Origin: Oscillospiraceae bacterium
Lineage (GTDB): Bacteria; Bacillota; Clostridia; Oscillospirales; Oscillospiraceae
Direction: 5' to 3'
Assembly: GCA_009786445.1 (NCBI GenBank)
Contig: WQTE01000013.1
Location: forward strand, 1 to 38,926
Length of the DNA stretch: 38,926 nucleotides
Positions 7,392-17,480 of the stretch are shown piece by piece. The position numbers were made by a program, and so were the translations under genes. How positions within the stretch are numbered: the first letter of the stretch is position 1; each line of letters starts with the position of its first letter. Below the pieces are notes generated by a model. It ran no database searches. It saw only the letters and a list, made by a program, of their open reading frames with translations, and was not told the DNA's origin.

Positions 7392-8417
7392 CTATTTTAA
7401 TGTTTGCCATCTGAGTTCTCCGCATGAAGCATTAATATCAGCCCCCAAAGACCTGCGGAGTGTATAGTTGACTTTATTTTCCTTCAGCACTGCGGTAAAC
7501 TTGTCAATACTCTCAGCCGGACTCTCTTTAAAGCTACTTTCCTTAAAACTGCTCAGTGTTATTAAGTTTAAATGACTTCCGGTATTTTTTAGCAGCTTTG
7601 AAAGCATTTTTGCGCTTTCGGGAGAATCATTTACCTTGTCAATCAAAGCATATTCGTATGTAACACGTCTGCCTGTTTTAGAGAAATACTTGTTGCACGC
7701 TGCTATCAAACTTTCAACAGGCGTTCCTTTGCTCGACGGAATAAGATACATTCTGGTGCTGTCGTCAGGTGCATGAAGCGAAATCGCCACCGTTAATTGT
7801 ACACCATACCCTGCCATTCTGTCAATATTTTCTATAATTCCGCATGTTGAAACCGTAAGATGCCGTGAGCCGATATTGATACCTGCTTTATAGCGGACAA
7901 TTTCTATAAACCTCATAACATTTTCAAAATTGTCCAGAGGTTCACCAATTCCCATCAGAACGACATTCGATATTTTTTTACCGCTGTCTTGTTTGGTAAA
8001 AAGCACCTGGTCAAGCATTTCCGAGGCAGTGAGATTGCGCTTAAACCCACCTATCGCAGATGCACAAAACAGGCATCCCATCTTGCAGCCCACCTGAGTA
8101 GAAATGCAAATTGAGTTACCGTGCGAATACTCCATCAAAACACTTTCAATTGCCTCTCCATCGTGTAATCGCCATAAATATTTAATCGTGCCATCAACCT
8201 TTGATACTTGTTTTTTTATTACAATCGGCGAAGTTATATAAAACTCGTCATTGAGTGAACTGCGCAAACCAAGCGAGATATTAGTCATTTCATCAAAGCT
8301 GCTGACTCCCTTATGTAACCACGCAAAAACTTGTTTTGCCCTGTAACGCTCGTGCCCGGCTTCCTCAAAATGCTCCTCAATCTCACTGAGGTACATTGAT
8401 TTTATATCACGTTTCAT
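7392..8417 (-). CDS. rlmN: 23S rRNA/tRNA adenine-C2 methyltransferase RlmN
   Basis: 341 residues. A radical SAM enzyme with the cluster motif CKMGCLFC (Cys111, Cys115, Cys118), the GEPL motif (MGIGEPLDN) and the conserved C-terminal Cys in INASCGEL that forms the methyl-transfer adduct. RlmN methylates C2 of A2503 in 23S rRNA and A37 of some tRNAs. The gene begins in a 4-base ATGA overlap with the fmt stop, so the two are co-translated. In Bacillus rsmB usually lies between fmt and rlmN; it is absent here. Confidence 0.95.
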   Translation of the reverse strand: MKRDIKSMYLSEIEEHFEEAGHERYRAKQVFAWLHKGVSSFDEMTNISLGLRSSLNDEFYITSPIVIKKQVSKVDGTIKYLWRLHDGEAIESVLMEYSHGNSICISTQVGCKMGCLFCASAIGGFKRNLTASEMLDQVLFTKQDSGKKISNVVLMGIGEPLDNFENVMRFIEIVRYKAGINIGSRHLTVSTCGIIENIDRMAGYGVQLTVAISLHAPDDSTRMYLIPSSKGTPVESLIAACNKYFSKTGRRVTYEYALIDKVNDSPESAKMLSKLLKNTGSHLNLITLSSFKESSFKESPAESIDKFTAVLKENKVNYTLRRSLGADINASCGELRWQTLK

Positions 8418-9316
8418 ACAACTCGGTTGCCTCTCATATAGTCAGCCGCACTCATAGCTTTACCACCGGGAGCTTGGAGCAATTTAATGCAAACAGTACC
8501 ATCCCCCGTTACCACTTCGAGCTTTGTCCTATTGTCAGTTATGATTTGACCGGGCGGAAGCTCAGTTTTAGTGTCAGAAATCTCAGCAGTAAGTATCTTG
8601 ACAGATTTTCCGCTAAGCTCCATAGTAGCCATCGGCCAAGGGTTAAGCCCGCGGATTTTGCAAGATATTTGCTTCGAGCTACACGACCAATCTATTGGCG
8701 ACATTTCCTTTTTGAGCATCGGAGCATAGGTCGCCTCGGCATGGTTTTGCGGAGTTCTATTTGCACGTCCCGCTTCTATTTCACGTACAGTTTTACTGAG
8801 AAGCTCTGCGCCTAAAATACTCAGGCGCGAGAACAAATCTCCTGATGTTTCATGCTCGCCTATCGGGGTTTTCTCAGTGAAAATTATATCCCCCGCATCC
8901 ATTTTCTCCGCCATATACATAGAAGTTACGCCCGTCTCTTTCTCACCGGATAAAACAGCATGTTGAATCGGTGCCGCTCCCCTGAATTTAGGTAACAAAG
9001 ATGCATGAATATTGACACACCCGAAACGCGGCAGGGCAAGAACGTTCACAGGCAGCAGCTTGCCGTAAGCGACAACAGTAATCAGGTCAAACTCTATACC
9101 GGAGAAAATATCGGCAGACAATTTCCCCTCAGGCTGAAAAATCGGCAGATTTTTCTCCAGTGCAAACTCTTTCACCGGACTATAGCTGAGCTTCATTCCT
9201 CTATTTCGAGGTTTATCAGCCTGTGTAAACACACCGGTAATTTCATGCCCGTCGGCATAAAGTCTCGCAAGTGATTTAAGCGCAAACTCAGGCGTTCCCA
9301 TAAAAACAATTTTCAT
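8414..9316 (-). CDS. fmt: methionyl-tRNA formyltransferase
   Basis: 300 residues from the ATG at 9316, giving the family N-terminus MKIVFMGTPEFA; a TTG five codons upstream is also possible. The formyl-folate-binding core has NIHASLLPKFRGAAPI and the GEKETGVTSMYM-MDAGDII segment, followed by the C-terminal OB-like tRNA-binding domain. It formylates initiator Met-tRNA using 10-formyl-THF. Its partner def, which removes the formyl group, lies upstream, with a 180-base spacer containing a palindromic repeat. Confidence 0.95.
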   Translation of the reverse strand: MKIVFMGTPEFALKSLARLYADGHEITGVFTQADKPRNRGMKLSYSPVKEFALEKNLPIFQPEGKLSADIFSGIEFDLITVVAYGKLLPVNVLALPRFGCVNIHASLLPKFRGAAPIQHAVLSGEKETGVTSMYMAEKMDAGDIIFTEKTPIGEHETSGDLFSRLSILGAELLSKTVREIEAGRANRTPQNHAEATYAPMLKKEMSPIDWSCSSKQISCKIRGLNPWPMATMELSGKSVKILTAEISDTKTELPPGQIITDNRTKLEVVTGDGTVCIKLLQAPGGKAMSAADYMRGNRVV

Positions 9317-9369
9317 AATGTATCCAATCAAAATATCTCTGCTCTCTCCGGACGATGTGCAATTTCGTC

Positions 9370-9442
9370 TGTAGGGGCGATTATTAATCGCCCGTTAGGA
9401 TGGTTTACGAAGCCATTCGGGCGATTGATAATCGCCCCTACA
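9370..9442. repeat. palindromic intergenic repeat between def and fmt
   Basis: A 24-base arm beginning TGTAGGGGCGATTATTAATC at 9370-9393 is repeated in inverse orientation at 9419-9442, with one mismatch and a 25-base spacer. Each arm is itself a small palindrome (GGGCGATT-3-AATCGCCC). The structure is that of a non-autonomous MITE- or REP-like dispersed repeat. It would fold strongly in the def-fmt mRNA. Confidence 0.75.
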
Positions 9443-9496
9443 AAAACCTAAATAAACAGTATTGTCTACGACTCCTACGTGTTATCTGTGGAAGTG

Positions 9497-10039
9497 TCAC
9501 GGTTTCTTTCGCTTTGCTTCTTCGCGTTCCTGTCGCATTTCTTCGACTTCTTCATCTGTCAAGTAACGCTCGACTTTAGCCGTAAAGAGCTCTCCGTTTA
9601 GGTGGTCTATCTCATGGCAAATTGCACGGGCCGTGAGCTCATTGCCCTCATACTCGAAAAAATTGCCTTCCCTGTCCTGCGCCTTGATTTTCACCGACAT
9701 CGGCCTTGTGACAATCCCGTTGACACCCGGCACGCTCAGGCAGCCTTCACTCCCGCTCTGCTCACCGTCAATGCTCAGAATCTCTGGATTGATAAGCTCC
9801 ACCATCATTTCATCCATTGCGGTTTCATCGGAAGTCACCTCAATGTTTGTATCGACAATGAGAGCAACACGGCGCAGCACCCCAACCTGCGGTGCAGCAA
9901 TCCCCAAACCGTCAGCTTCAATGAGTGTTTCACGCATATCGTCCAGCAGGATATGAAGCCGTTTATTAAAATCCGTCACTTCCCTGCTCTTTTTACTGAG
10001 TCCTTTATCCTCGTCTGTCAAAATTGTTCTGGTAGCCAA
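9497..10039 (-). CDS. def: peptide deformylase
   Basis: 180 residues. All three deformylase motifs are visible: GLGIAAPQVG, EGCLSVPG (metal-ligand Cys) and HEIDHLNG (two His ligands and the catalytic Glu). It removes formyl from nascent N-terminal Met. The start is TTG: AAGGAGG lies 7 bases upstream and there is no in-frame ATG nearby. A promoter candidate lies about 100 bases upstream. In Bacillus def directly follows priA; here the chemotaxis gene is inserted between them. Confidence 0.95.
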   Translation of the reverse strand: MATRTILTDEDKGLSKKSREVTDFNKRLHILLDDMRETLIEADGLGIAAPQVGVLRRVALIVDTNIEVTSDETAMDEMMVELINPEILSIDGEQSGSEGCLSVPGVNGIVTRPMSVKIKAQDREGNFFEYEGNELTARAICHEIDHLNGELFTAKVERYLTDEEVEEMRQEREEAKRKKP

Positions 10040-10131
10040 AATGTTTCCTCCTTAGTGGTGTCCGACCTGATTCAGGCTCAAAGCTATAGCGATGATGTAA
10101 TTTTCACTAAAATGTTTAATAGACCCAGCAC

Positions 10132-10160
10132 AGAATAACATAGTTGTGATAAATTTTCAA
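10132..10160 (-). promoter_or_regulatory. promoter for the def-fmt-rlmN-prpC-prkC-rsgA-dacA cluster
   Basis: Read on the minus strand, TTGAAA (10155-10160) and TATTCT (10132-10137) are separated by 17 bases. Transcription would start near 10125, about 85 bases before the def start. No other good promoter was seen in the def/chemotaxis gene gap. Confidence 0.5.
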
Positions 10161-10254
10161 CCTTATCAGACATATACCACCATGGGGACTAGACATAAAG
10201 CGAAATATGTGATTTAATTAGCAACGCAATATTATTTGAGAGAGGTAATTGTAT

Positions 10255-12057
10255 ATGAAGAACTTAAAAGTTTCAGCAAAGCTTATTGTCAGCTTCCTGA
10301 TTGTTATTTTACTAACAGCCATTGTAGGAGGCGCGGGATTTATCGGCATGATGCAACTGGGGCAAGGTGCCGATGAATTGTATGATAGACAATTTTTGCC
10401 GATTATTGCGCTGTCAAACGCTCGTGAGGTTTTCCAGCGTAATCAAGTAGTCATGCGCGAAGTAGCACTTGCCCGAGGCAGCGATGAGAGGCTCAACACT
10501 CATCTGGCAAGTGCCGTGCAAAATGCGGCAGTGTTCCATTCTTACATGGAAGAATTCGGTGCAAGCATCATTGACCCCGAAGTCAGAAGGCAGTTTGACG
10601 GTGCTGTAAGTGCTTTCGATGAATGGCAAGCCACACTGCTTTATCTTGTGGATTTATCAAGAGTTGCGGCATCTTCGAGCGAGATTACACCGGTAGTAGA
10701 AGAAAGAGCGGTTCCCGTTGCTACATATTTGATGAGTACTTTGGATAGCATTGTAAACACAAGAGTTGAACAAGCGGCAGCAGTTGACCAAGAAATCGAC
10801 AATACAACTACGGTTATGACTACTTTAATCATAGTTGTAGTAGTTGCTGCAGTCACTATAGCAATGTTCCTTGCACTATACATGTCAAGGCTTATAGCCA
10901 AGCCGCTGGGTATAGTGTCGGGATTTATGAAAGCAATTGCAGATGATGGCGATATAGTGATATCAGATGAGGATCAAAGACTGCTTGATATATACAAAAG
11001 TCGTAAAGATGAAGTTGGAGATTTGTTTAGCTCAGCTGCGGGTATGTCTGTGTATATGAACTCAACTGCCGATGAACTCGTACGTGTTTCAAATGGTGAC
11101 CTCAATTTCAATGTTGAAATATCTTCTGATAAAGACAAGTTGGCATTGACACTTCAAAAAACGATTGATAACCTCAATGTTATGTTTGGCGAAATCAACA
11201 CCGCCTCCAGACAAGTCGCCACCGGCTCGAAACAAATCGCAGACGGGTCTCAGACCCTGGCTCAAGGCAGCACGGAGCAGGCGGCATCAGTACAGCAGCT
11301 CAGCTCATCAATCTCCCAGATTGCACAAAAGACAAAAGAGAACGCAGATATGGCGGGACGGGCGGCATCACTTGCTACAAACATCAAAAGCAGTGCAGAA
11401 AAAGGTAGCGGGCAGATGGAGGAAATGATGACCGCAGTAAAAGACATCAACGAATCCAGTCAAAACATCAGCAAGGTCATCAAGTCCATTGACGATATCG
11501 CATTTCAGACCAATATCCTTGCACTCAACGCTGCGGTTGAAGCGGCAAGAGCAGGACAGCACGGCAAGGGCTTTGCAGTTGTAGCGGAGGAGGTCCGCAA
11601 CCTCGCCGCCAAGAGTGCAGAAGCTGCAAAAGACACAGAAAGCCTAATTGCAGATTCCATAGCAAAAGCAGAGCTTGGCTCACGCATTGCCGATGAAACC
11701 TCAGAAAGCCTCAATGAAATAGTATCGGGTATAGATGAGAGTACAAGGCTTGTCAGCGATATAGCTGCTTCTTCTGAGGAGCAAGCAACCGGTATTGAGC
11801 AAATCAATAAAGGTGTAGACCAGGTTGCCCATGTCGTTCAGCAAAACAGCGCAACTGCAGAGCAGAGCGCAGCCGCATCTCAGGAAATGAGCGGACAGTC
11901 TACAATACTTGAAAGCTTAATCTCACAGTTTAAACTGAAAAACTCACAGAATTTTGAGGGATTACCCGCAGCAAATAAAGAACTGCTGCCCACTGAAGCC
12001 GGCTTAAATACAGCGCACGGGGATTTTGATTCATCAGACGACTTTGGTAAATATTAA
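10255..12057 (+). CDS. methyl-accepting chemotaxis protein
   Basis: 600 residues from the ATG at 10255, 8 bases after GAGAGGT; a TTG two codons earlier is not needed. Membrane segments at about 8-30 and 185-207 enclose a roughly 155-residue extracellular helical domain of the four-helix-bundle sensor type. A HAMP region and a second HAMP-like stretch follow to about residue 310. The signalling domain has the family tip [20 protein letters not shown] followed by [19 protein letters not shown]. No C-terminal CheR-binding pentapeptide is seen. It would signal to CheA/CheW. The ligand is unknown. It is the only plus-strand gene between 3 and 31 kb and interrupts an otherwise conserved block. Confidence 0.93.
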   Translation: MKNLKVSAKLIVSFLIVILLTAIVGGAGFIGMMQLGQGADELYDRQFLPIIALSNAREVFQRNQVVMREVALARGSDERLNTHLASAVQNAAVFHSYMEEFGASIIDPEVRRQFDGAVSAFDEWQATLLYLVDLSRVAASSSEITPVVEERAVPVATYLMSTLDSIVNTRVEQAAAVDQEIDNTTTVMTTLIIVVVVAAVTIAMFLALYMSRLIAKPLGIVSGFMKAIADDGDIVISDEDQRLLDIYKSRKDEVGDLFSSAAGMSVYMNSTADELVRVSNGDLNFNVEISSDKDKLALTLQKTIDNLNVMFGEINTASRQVATGSKQIADGSQTLAQGSTEQAASVQQLSSSISQIAQKTKENADMAGRAASLATNIKSSAEKGSGQMEEMMTAVKDINESSQNISKVIKSIDDIAFQTNILALNAAVEAARAGQHGKGFAVVAEEVRNLAAKSAEAAKDTESLIADSIAKAELGSRIADETSESLNEIVSGIDESTRLVSDIAASSEEQATGIEQINKGVDQVAHVVQQNSATAEQSAAASQEMSGQSTILESLISQFKLKNSQNFEGLPAANKELLPTEAGLNTAHGDFDSSDDFGKY

Positions 12058-12075
12058 TAATAAGCCTTAAAACAG

Positions 12076-12114
12076 TTTTAGCCTCGGACTTACCAAACAA
12101 GTCTGAGGCTAAAA
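12076..12114. terminator. bidirectional terminator between the chemotaxis gene and priA
   Basis: TTTTAGCCTCGGACTT (12076-12091) pairs with AAGTCTGAGGCTAAAA (12099-12114) around a 7-base loop, with one G-T pair. T-rich flanks lie on both sides, so it can stop transcription of both convergent units. Confidence 0.85.
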
Positions 12115-12137
12115 AATGTTTTCTTTTTTAGGAGGGG

Positions 12138-14162
12138 TCAATCGCCAATATCAACATCTGCGTAAACTGTTATAGCCTTTATCCCCTTGATCTTTGAGAA
12201 CTCTCTAATGATATATGCGATGGTCGTTCTCACTTTTTTACTGTTTTTGCAGTTCAGAACCAGTTTATAACGAAACTTGTTCTTAATTTTGGAAACAATA
12301 GCAGGTGCGGGTCCTAAGATCTTAACGCCTCGCTCATTTCTGAAATAAACATCGAGTACCATTCTCAGGTGTGCACAAGCTTTGATAACATTGATCTCAT
12401 CAGTACCTATTACACTCAGACCAATGAGATCAGTGAGCGGTGGGCTGTTTAGAGCCTTGCGGAGTTCTATTTCATTTTCATAGAAGCCATCATAATCTTG
12501 CTGTGCTGCGAGAGTAATAACCTTATTCTCCGGAGTAAAAGTCTGAATCACAGCGCGCCCGGGTTTCTCCCCGCGACCACTGCGCCCTACAACTTGCGTT
12601 ATAAGTGAAAATGTCTTTTCACCGGCACGATAATCGCTTATATACAGCGACAAATCGGCACTGAGCACACCAACTAAAGTGACATTTTCAAAATCCAATC
12701 CTTTGGTGACCATCTGTGTACCAATCAAAATTTCGGCTTTTTTCTCGCGAAACGCAGAGAGTAGCTTGTCATGTGAATCCTTACGAGTCGTAGTATCAGC
12801 ATCCATTCTGATTATGCTCACATCGGGAAAAAGCTCTTTAAGCTCACTCTCGACCTTCTGGGTGCCAATCCCGATATAGTTTAGCTTGCCGCTACACTCG
12901 GGACAAACAGTCGGATTGTGAATATAATAGCCGCAGTAGTGACACATAAGGCGGCGACCCGTAGCATGATAAGCCATGGAAACACTGCAATCTCGGCATT
13001 TATACGTATACCCACACTCACCGCAGGTCACAATGGGGCTTGCGCCGCGCCTGTTGAGAAAAAGTATGCTCTGCTCACCATTATTTAAGTTTTTTTGAAG
13101 TTCCTCCCTGAGCACCGAGCTGATACTGCCGCCATTTCCGGCTTTTAACTCTTTTTTCAAGTCAACAATAAAAACCGATGGGAGAGATTGATTGTTAAAC
13201 CTGTTTTCCAGACGAAAAAGACTGTACTTCCCTGTTTTCGCTGCATACATACTTTCAATAGACGGGGTTGCGGATGCTAAAAGCAATAACCCGTTTGTGC
13301 GGGTGACTCTATATTTGGCTATTTCCCGCGCATGGTAACGAGGACTGCTGTCTGATTTATACGTGTGTTCTTGTTCCTCGTCAATGACGATAAGACCGAT
13401 GTCTTTAAGTGGAGCGAAAACAGCAGAGCGAGTGCCGACAACAACCCGCACCTTTCCATCACGTATTCGCTTCCACTCGGTAAACCTTTCCCCAGCACCG
13501 AGGGCACTGTGCAAAACGGCAACTTCATCACCAAAATGAGACTGAAAAATAAAGACCGTCTGCGGTGTCAGAGCAATCTCGGGCACAAGCACAATCGCTG
13601 TCTTTTGGGCAGCAAGCACAGCTTCTATAAGCTTTATGTAAACGATTGTTTTACCGCTTCCCGTAACGCCGTAAAGCAGAGCAGCCTTAGGCTTATTAGA
13701 GCCTATGAGTGGAAAAATCCCTTCAAATACTTTTATTTGCTCCGGACTAAGCTCCACCTCTGCTTGGGGATATTCCCCACGTTCCCTGCTCTTAGGCTTT
13801 CTCTTGAAGTCAATTTTTGTAGGTAGCATAACACGAAGCGCATCATACACTGTACAGAAAAATCTATCGCTCATCCAGAGCGCAAGACGAAGATTTTCAT
13901 CAGAAAAAATCGGCTCATCGTCCAAAACCGTATCTATGCATTTAAGTTTATCAAAAGAGCTTTCGGCTACGGTGGACAACACAACACCCTCGACTTTATT
14001 ATCTCCCATGCCAAAAGGAACTAAGACCCGCACACCCGGACGAATTTTATCGGCTGTCTCGGGCGAAATAAGATAATTATAGGGTTTGTCGATATGAAAT
14101 GTTGCAGCAGAAACTGCCACTTTAGCAACACAATGACTCATAACGTTTTTTTTACAAGTCAT
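12138..14162 (-). CDS. priA: primosomal protein N' (replication restart helicase PriA)
   Basis: 674 residues, somewhat shorter than Bacillus or E. coli PriA (about 730-800). It has an N-terminal 3'-DNA-binding domain, Walker A GVTGSGKT, the DEEH-like box IDEEQEHTYKSD, and a zinc-binding insertion with eight cysteines in CxxC pairs (near CGECGYTYKCRDC and CHYCG). The helicase C-terminal motifs include GTQMVTKGLDFENV and QVVGRSGRG. PriA reloads the replisome at stalled forks. The ATG used lies within the last codons of rpoZ; a second ATG seven codons on is possible, and neither has a clear ribosome binding site. coaBC, usual between rpoZ and priA, is missing. Confidence 0.95.
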   Translation of the reverse strand: MTCKKNVMSHCVAKVAVSAATFHIDKPYNYLISPETADKIRPGVRVLVPFGMGDNKVEGVVLSTVAESSFDKLKCIDTVLDDEPIFSDENLRLALWMSDRFFCTVYDALRVMLPTKIDFKRKPKSRERGEYPQAEVELSPEQIKVFEGIFPLIGSNKPKAALLYGVTGSGKTIVYIKLIEAVLAAQKTAIVLVPEIALTPQTVFIFQSHFGDEVAVLHSALGAGERFTEWKRIRDGKVRVVVGTRSAVFAPLKDIGLIVIDEEQEHTYKSDSSPRYHAREIAKYRVTRTNGLLLLASATPSIESMYAAKTGKYSLFRLENRFNNQSLPSVFIVDLKKELKAGNGGSISSVLREELQKNLNNGEQSILFLNRRGASPIVTCGECGYTYKCRDCSVSMAYHATGRRLMCHYCGYYIHNPTVCPECSGKLNYIGIGTQKVESELKELFPDVSIIRMDADTTTRKDSHDKLLSAFREKKAEILIGTQMVTKGLDFENVTLVGVLSADLSLYISDYRAGEKTFSLITQVVGRSGRGEKPGRAVIQTFTPENKVITLAAQQDYDGFYENEIELRKALNSPPLTDLIGLSVIGTDEINVIKACAHLRMVLDVYFRNERGVKILGPAPAIVSKIKNKFRYKLVLNCKNSKKVRTTIAYIIREFSKIKGIKAITVYADVDIGD

Positions 14163-14352
14163 CGGGAACTGCCACTCTCAGTTCACCGGCAGCGATTTCC
14201 TCAATTGCCTGTGAGACAGGCTTGTCGTAGTCAAGGTCATCATAACCGCTGTTCATGTTTGCAATGTCCCTCGCTCGCTTGGCAATGATATTTACGAGCA
14301 GATATCGGCTGTTTACGTGTTTTAACATATTTTGAAGTGATGGGTAGAGCAT
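14152..14352 (-). CDS. rpoZ: RNA polymerase omega subunit
   Basis: 66 residues. It begins MLYPSLQNMLKHVNSRYLLV and contains the omega signature IIAKRARDIANM, with a short acidic end. Omega helps assemble the beta-prime subunit. It lies 2 bases after gmk and overlaps the priA start by 11 bases, as in the conserved gmk-rpoZ order. Confidence 0.9.
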   Translation of the reverse strand: MLYPSLQNMLKHVNSRYLLVNIIAKRARDIANMNSGYDDLDYDKPVSQAIEEIAAGELRVAVPDDL

Positions 14353-14354
14353 GT

Positions 14355-14936
14355 TTAATTCAATCCTTTCGATTTATTGGTATCTATTATAGATAAAATC
14401 TCATCTACTGCACGTGAAACTACATCATTTACAACAATGTATTTATAGCGAGATTTCTCTTCTAACTCATCTCCGGCGCGCTTTAATCTTGCCAGAAGTT
14501 TATCTTCCGAGTCGGTTCCCCGCCCCCTGAGGCGTTTTTCAAGTTCCTCCATACTTGGAGGAATAATGAAAATGGTGAGAGCATCGGGAATTTTTTCCAT
14601 TACCTGCTTTGCTCCGAGAACTTCAATGTCAAGAATTATCGTTTTCCCCGTCTCGATACACTCTAGGATAGGCTCTACCGGAGTTCCATAGAAATTTCCT
14701 ACATACTCGGCATATTCGAGGAATTTTCCTTCATTTATCATCTCTACAAAACGCTCGCGCGATAAAAACTTGTAAGCTACACCGTCTATTTCGCCCGGTC
14801 TTGGCTCTCTGGTGGTTGCAGAAATCGAAAAGACAAACTCCGGGTCTTTTTCGAGAAGCTGAGTTATGACAGTGCCTTTCCCCGTGCCCGACGGAGCAGA
14901 TATTACAACGAGGTTCCCTTTTTCATTAATGTTCAT
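14355..14936 (-). CDS. gmk: guanylate kinase
   Basis: 193 residues. P-loop [11 protein letters not shown], the GMP-binding region [11 protein letters not shown] with the DGVAYKFLS segment, and the [11 protein letters not shown] segment identify guanylate kinase. It converts GMP and ATP to GDP and ADP. It overlaps remA by 11 bases and precedes rpoZ. Confidence 0.96.
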   Translation of the reverse strand: MNINEKGNLVVISAPSGTGKGTVITQLLEKDPEFVFSISATTREPRPGEIDGVAYKFLSRERFVEMINEGKFLEYAEYVGNFYGTPVEPILECIETGKTIILDIEVLGAKQVMEKIPDALTIFIIPPSMEELEKRLRGRGTDSEDKLLARLKRAGDELEEKSRYKYIVVNDVVSRAVDEILSIIDTNKSKGLN

Positions 14937-15210
14937 CTGTAATCTTCACCTCATGGACAGCATCGGATTGTTTATCTTGAGAATGCAACCTTGCAGCAAC
15001 CGTTTCAGGCTGAAGCGCAGAGAGCAGTAAAAACCCATTATCTATAACAATTACAGCGCGTGTACGCCGGCCAAAGGTAGCATCAATGAGCATACTCTTT
15101 TCTCGTGCATCTGCAATAATCCGCTTTATCGGCGCAGATTCCGGACTGACAATCGCCACAATCCTTCCAGCGGAAACAATATTACCAAAACCTATATTTA
15201 TCAGTTTCAT
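14926..15210 (-). CDS. remA: RemA-family DNA-binding regulator (DUF370)
   Basis: 94 residues from the internal ATG at 15210, which gives the family N-terminus [20 protein letters not shown]; an upstream ATG adds five residues. It contains the conserved core [20 protein letters not shown] and GRRTRAVIV. In Bacillus RemA activates biofilm matrix and osmoprotection genes. Here only family membership and the yicC-remA-gmk context are certain. Confidence 0.9.
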   Translation of the reverse strand: MKLINIGFGNIVSAGRIVAIVSPESAPIKRIIADAREKSMLIDATFGRRTRAVIVIDNGFLLLSALQPETVAARLHSQDKQSDAVHEVKITDEH

Positions 15211-15227
15211 AGTTTTGCCCCACATTA

Positions 15228-16124
15228 TTACTCAATATTTTGAGCTTGTTCCCTGATTTTTTCTATTTCCGCTTTGAGATCTACTATGACCTTTGAGAGC
15301 TCGACATCATTGCCCTTTGAGCCGATGGTGTTTGTCTCCCTGTTAAACTCCTGAAGCAGAAAATCAATCTTCCTGCCGACAGGCTCTGTACCCTCTAAAA
15401 GACTGCGGAGCATAGATATATGACTGCGAAGTCGAACAGTTTCCTCACTCACTGAAACACGATCAGCGAAAATAGCAGCCTCTGTTAAAATGCGGGCTTC
15501 ATCTACATTTGAGGACTCCAAAACCTCGCTTAACCTTGATGTCAGTTTCTTTCTATACTCAGCTACACTGCGGGGAGAAATCTCCTCTACCATACCTGTC
15601 AGCCGCTCAATTTCGGTTAACCTGCCTGACATATCGCGTTCGAGTTTTTCACCCTCACGAGAGCGCATATCGTCAAAATCTGTAAGGGCAGTTTTTAGGA
15701 TTTCACTGATATCGGAAAGTAATTTATCTTTGTCTACTTCGCGCTTTGTTGCCTGTAAAACATCGGGAAATTTTGCAATATCCACAGATGAGCCAATTTG
15801 GAGGGAGTCATAGTTATTAGTAAGAGCATTCTCTTCTGCTATTGACTTGAGAGCAACGATATATGCTTTAGCCAGAGCGTGGTTGACATTTATTTCAATA
15901 TCATCAGATGCAGAACTGTCAATTGTGATAAACACATCGATTTTTCCGCGTGAAATACAGCTTGAAACAACCGCCTTTAAAGGCTCTTCAAGTGCTATGA
16001 AACCCCTCGGCAGCTTCACTGAAACATCAAGATGCCTATTGTTAACACTCCTGATTTCTATAGAAATCTCTGTTTTATCCGAAACACCTTTTGCACCACC
16101 GTAACCTGTCATGCTTTTTATCAT
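15228..16124 (-). CDS. YicC/YloC-family endoribonuclease
   Basis: 298 residues from the ATG at 16124, giving the typical start [13 protein letters not shown]; upstream in-frame ATGs at 16145 and 16136 add a few residues. It has the N-terminal [15 protein letters not shown] motif and the C-terminal [21 protein letters not shown] motif of the YicC family. E. coli YicC is an RNase taking part in sRNA turnover; the Bacillus homologue is yloC. Position at the head of the remA-gmk-rpoZ segment matches Bacillus. Confidence 0.93.
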   Translation of the reverse strand: MIKSMTGYGGAKGVSDKTEISIEIRSVNNRHLDVSVKLPRGFIALEEPLKAVVSSCISRGKIDVFITIDSSASDDIEINVNHALAKAYIVALKSIAEENALTNNYDSLQIGSSVDIAKFPDVLQATKREVDKDKLLSDISEILKTALTDFDDMRSREGEKLERDMSGRLTEIERLTGMVEEISPRSVAEYRKKLTSRLSEVLESSNVDEARILTEAAIFADRVSVSEETVRLRSHISMLRSLLEGTEPVGRKIDFLLQEFNRETNTIGSKGNDVELSKVIVDLKAEIEKIREQAQNIE

Positions 16125-16211
16125 TAAAAAGACCATTCCCTTCAAAAATAATCAAACCCGCAGATAACTCTATCACCTTTTGCGGATAAACGCTGACTAA
16201 TCAGAGTTTAT

Positions 16212-17480
16212 CTAAGGATCATCCGGGTCAGACTCAACAATCCTGACGGTAAGATTGACACCACCTATTGGATCGATAGCGGCATTAATCCCATCTAAAT
16301 ATACTCGGGCAAGCAAAGTTGACGTACCCTGACCGAGCTCACTTATATCTGCTACAACTCTTATGTTCTCAGGATATACAAGCGCCAAATCTTCGGCTAA
16401 ACCCCTCAAGGTCACTGTCACGGTCTGGTTGACAATGCTTGCTGTAAGTCCGGGTGGAGTATTTATGATATGTAAGTTAGGTGTGCTGAGAATGTCAATA
16501 TTAAGCCCCAGCACCTCAACATACACCGTAGCAGCGGTTTCACCGGAAATATTTTCTATACCATCGGGCACCAGAATTGGAAACTCAACTGTAGTGCTTG
16601 TACTGAAAGAAGTCATATCTATTGTTCCAAGCATGAATGTATTGAGTTCCCTAATTCTGTCGGGGTCTGCAGCGACAGTGATATGGGAAGGGTTGATAAC
16701 AATATTTCTGTTCAGTTCCGATGTAGTTGAACCATGGAGCAGTGTAGCTGTCAAAGGTACATGCATCATTTCTCTGATTGGGATAGTAACAAGAATGGTA
16801 TAGTGGTTAAAACTAAGAGATTCTAGTGAATCCTCATCAAACTGCTCACCGTAATCATCTATGAGAATAAAATCCATATCCTCTGTGATGGTGCTTGCGA
16901 GGTTCTCTCTGAGTATCGGAACATATGCATGATTTATTCGTGACACCACTTCCTGAGGTCCACGCACCGTAATAAACTGCGGCTCAAACTCCGGAAGCTG
17001 TGCTTCGAGATCAGGAGATGCTGTACCTCCTGTATATACCACAACAACGGGTATTTGCCTCTCAAGTATTTGATCTATGAGCAGTGTAATAAGCCCTACC
17101 GAGCGTGTCGGGACATCCACAGCATTTGGGTTTACAAGCGCAGGATACAAAATATCGTAGGTCAGGTGTACAACTCCGGCACTTATCACATCCGCAAGAT
17201 TTACCTCGACAGAAATTGCCCCCGGAGTGGCTATTCTTGAGATGTCGGCACGCGTTCCAACAAAAGTCAGCGTTAAATTCTCTGTAAGAACAGTAGGTAT
17301 TAGTCCCCTATCACGTAAAACATCTTCGTTTCTGAAAACTATTGGGACATTTGACACTACGTGTGTCTGCTCAACGTTTTCAGTTATTTCGACATACAGC
17401 CAGAGTGCAATCGAAACAACCATAGCAAATAATATATAGAAAATTTTTGAAGGTAATTTTTTTAGTTTTTCTTTAAACAT
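16212..17480 (-). CDS. cdaR: CdaR, YbbR-domain regulator of the diadenylate cyclase
   Basis: 422 residues with an N-terminal membrane segment (about 12-30, IFYILFAMVVSIALWLYVEI) and an extracellular part made of YbbR beta-repeats, each with a pattern such as VSNVPIVFRN or VTVRGPQEVVSRI. In Firmicutes CdaR is anchored outside the membrane and modulates CdaA. Its start overlaps the end of cdaA by 8 bases. glmM, usually next in Bacillus, is absent and yicC follows. Confidence 0.9.
   Translation of the reverse strand: MFKEKLKKLPSKIFYILFAMVVSIALWLYVEITENVEQTHVVSNVPIVFRNEDVLRDRGLIPTVLTENLTLTFVGTRADISRIATPGAISVEVNLADVISAGVVHLTYDILYPALVNPNAVDVPTRSVGLITLLIDQILERQIPVVVVYTGGTASPDLEAQLPEFEPQFITVRGPQEVVSRINHAYVPILRENLASTITEDMDFILIDDYGEQFDEDSLESLSFNHYTILVTIPIREMMHVPLTATLLHGSTTSELNRNIVINPSHITVAADPDRIRELNTFMLGTIDMTSFSTSTTVEFPILVPDGIENISGETAATVYVEVLGLNIDILSTPNLHIINTPPGLTASIVNQTVTVTLRGLAEDLALVYPENIRVVADISELGQGTSTLLARVYLDGINAAIDPIGGVNLTVRIVESDPDDP

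Noticed and set aside
13365..13826. 153-codon plus-strand frame inside priA
   Set aside because: Shadow of the priA reading frame.
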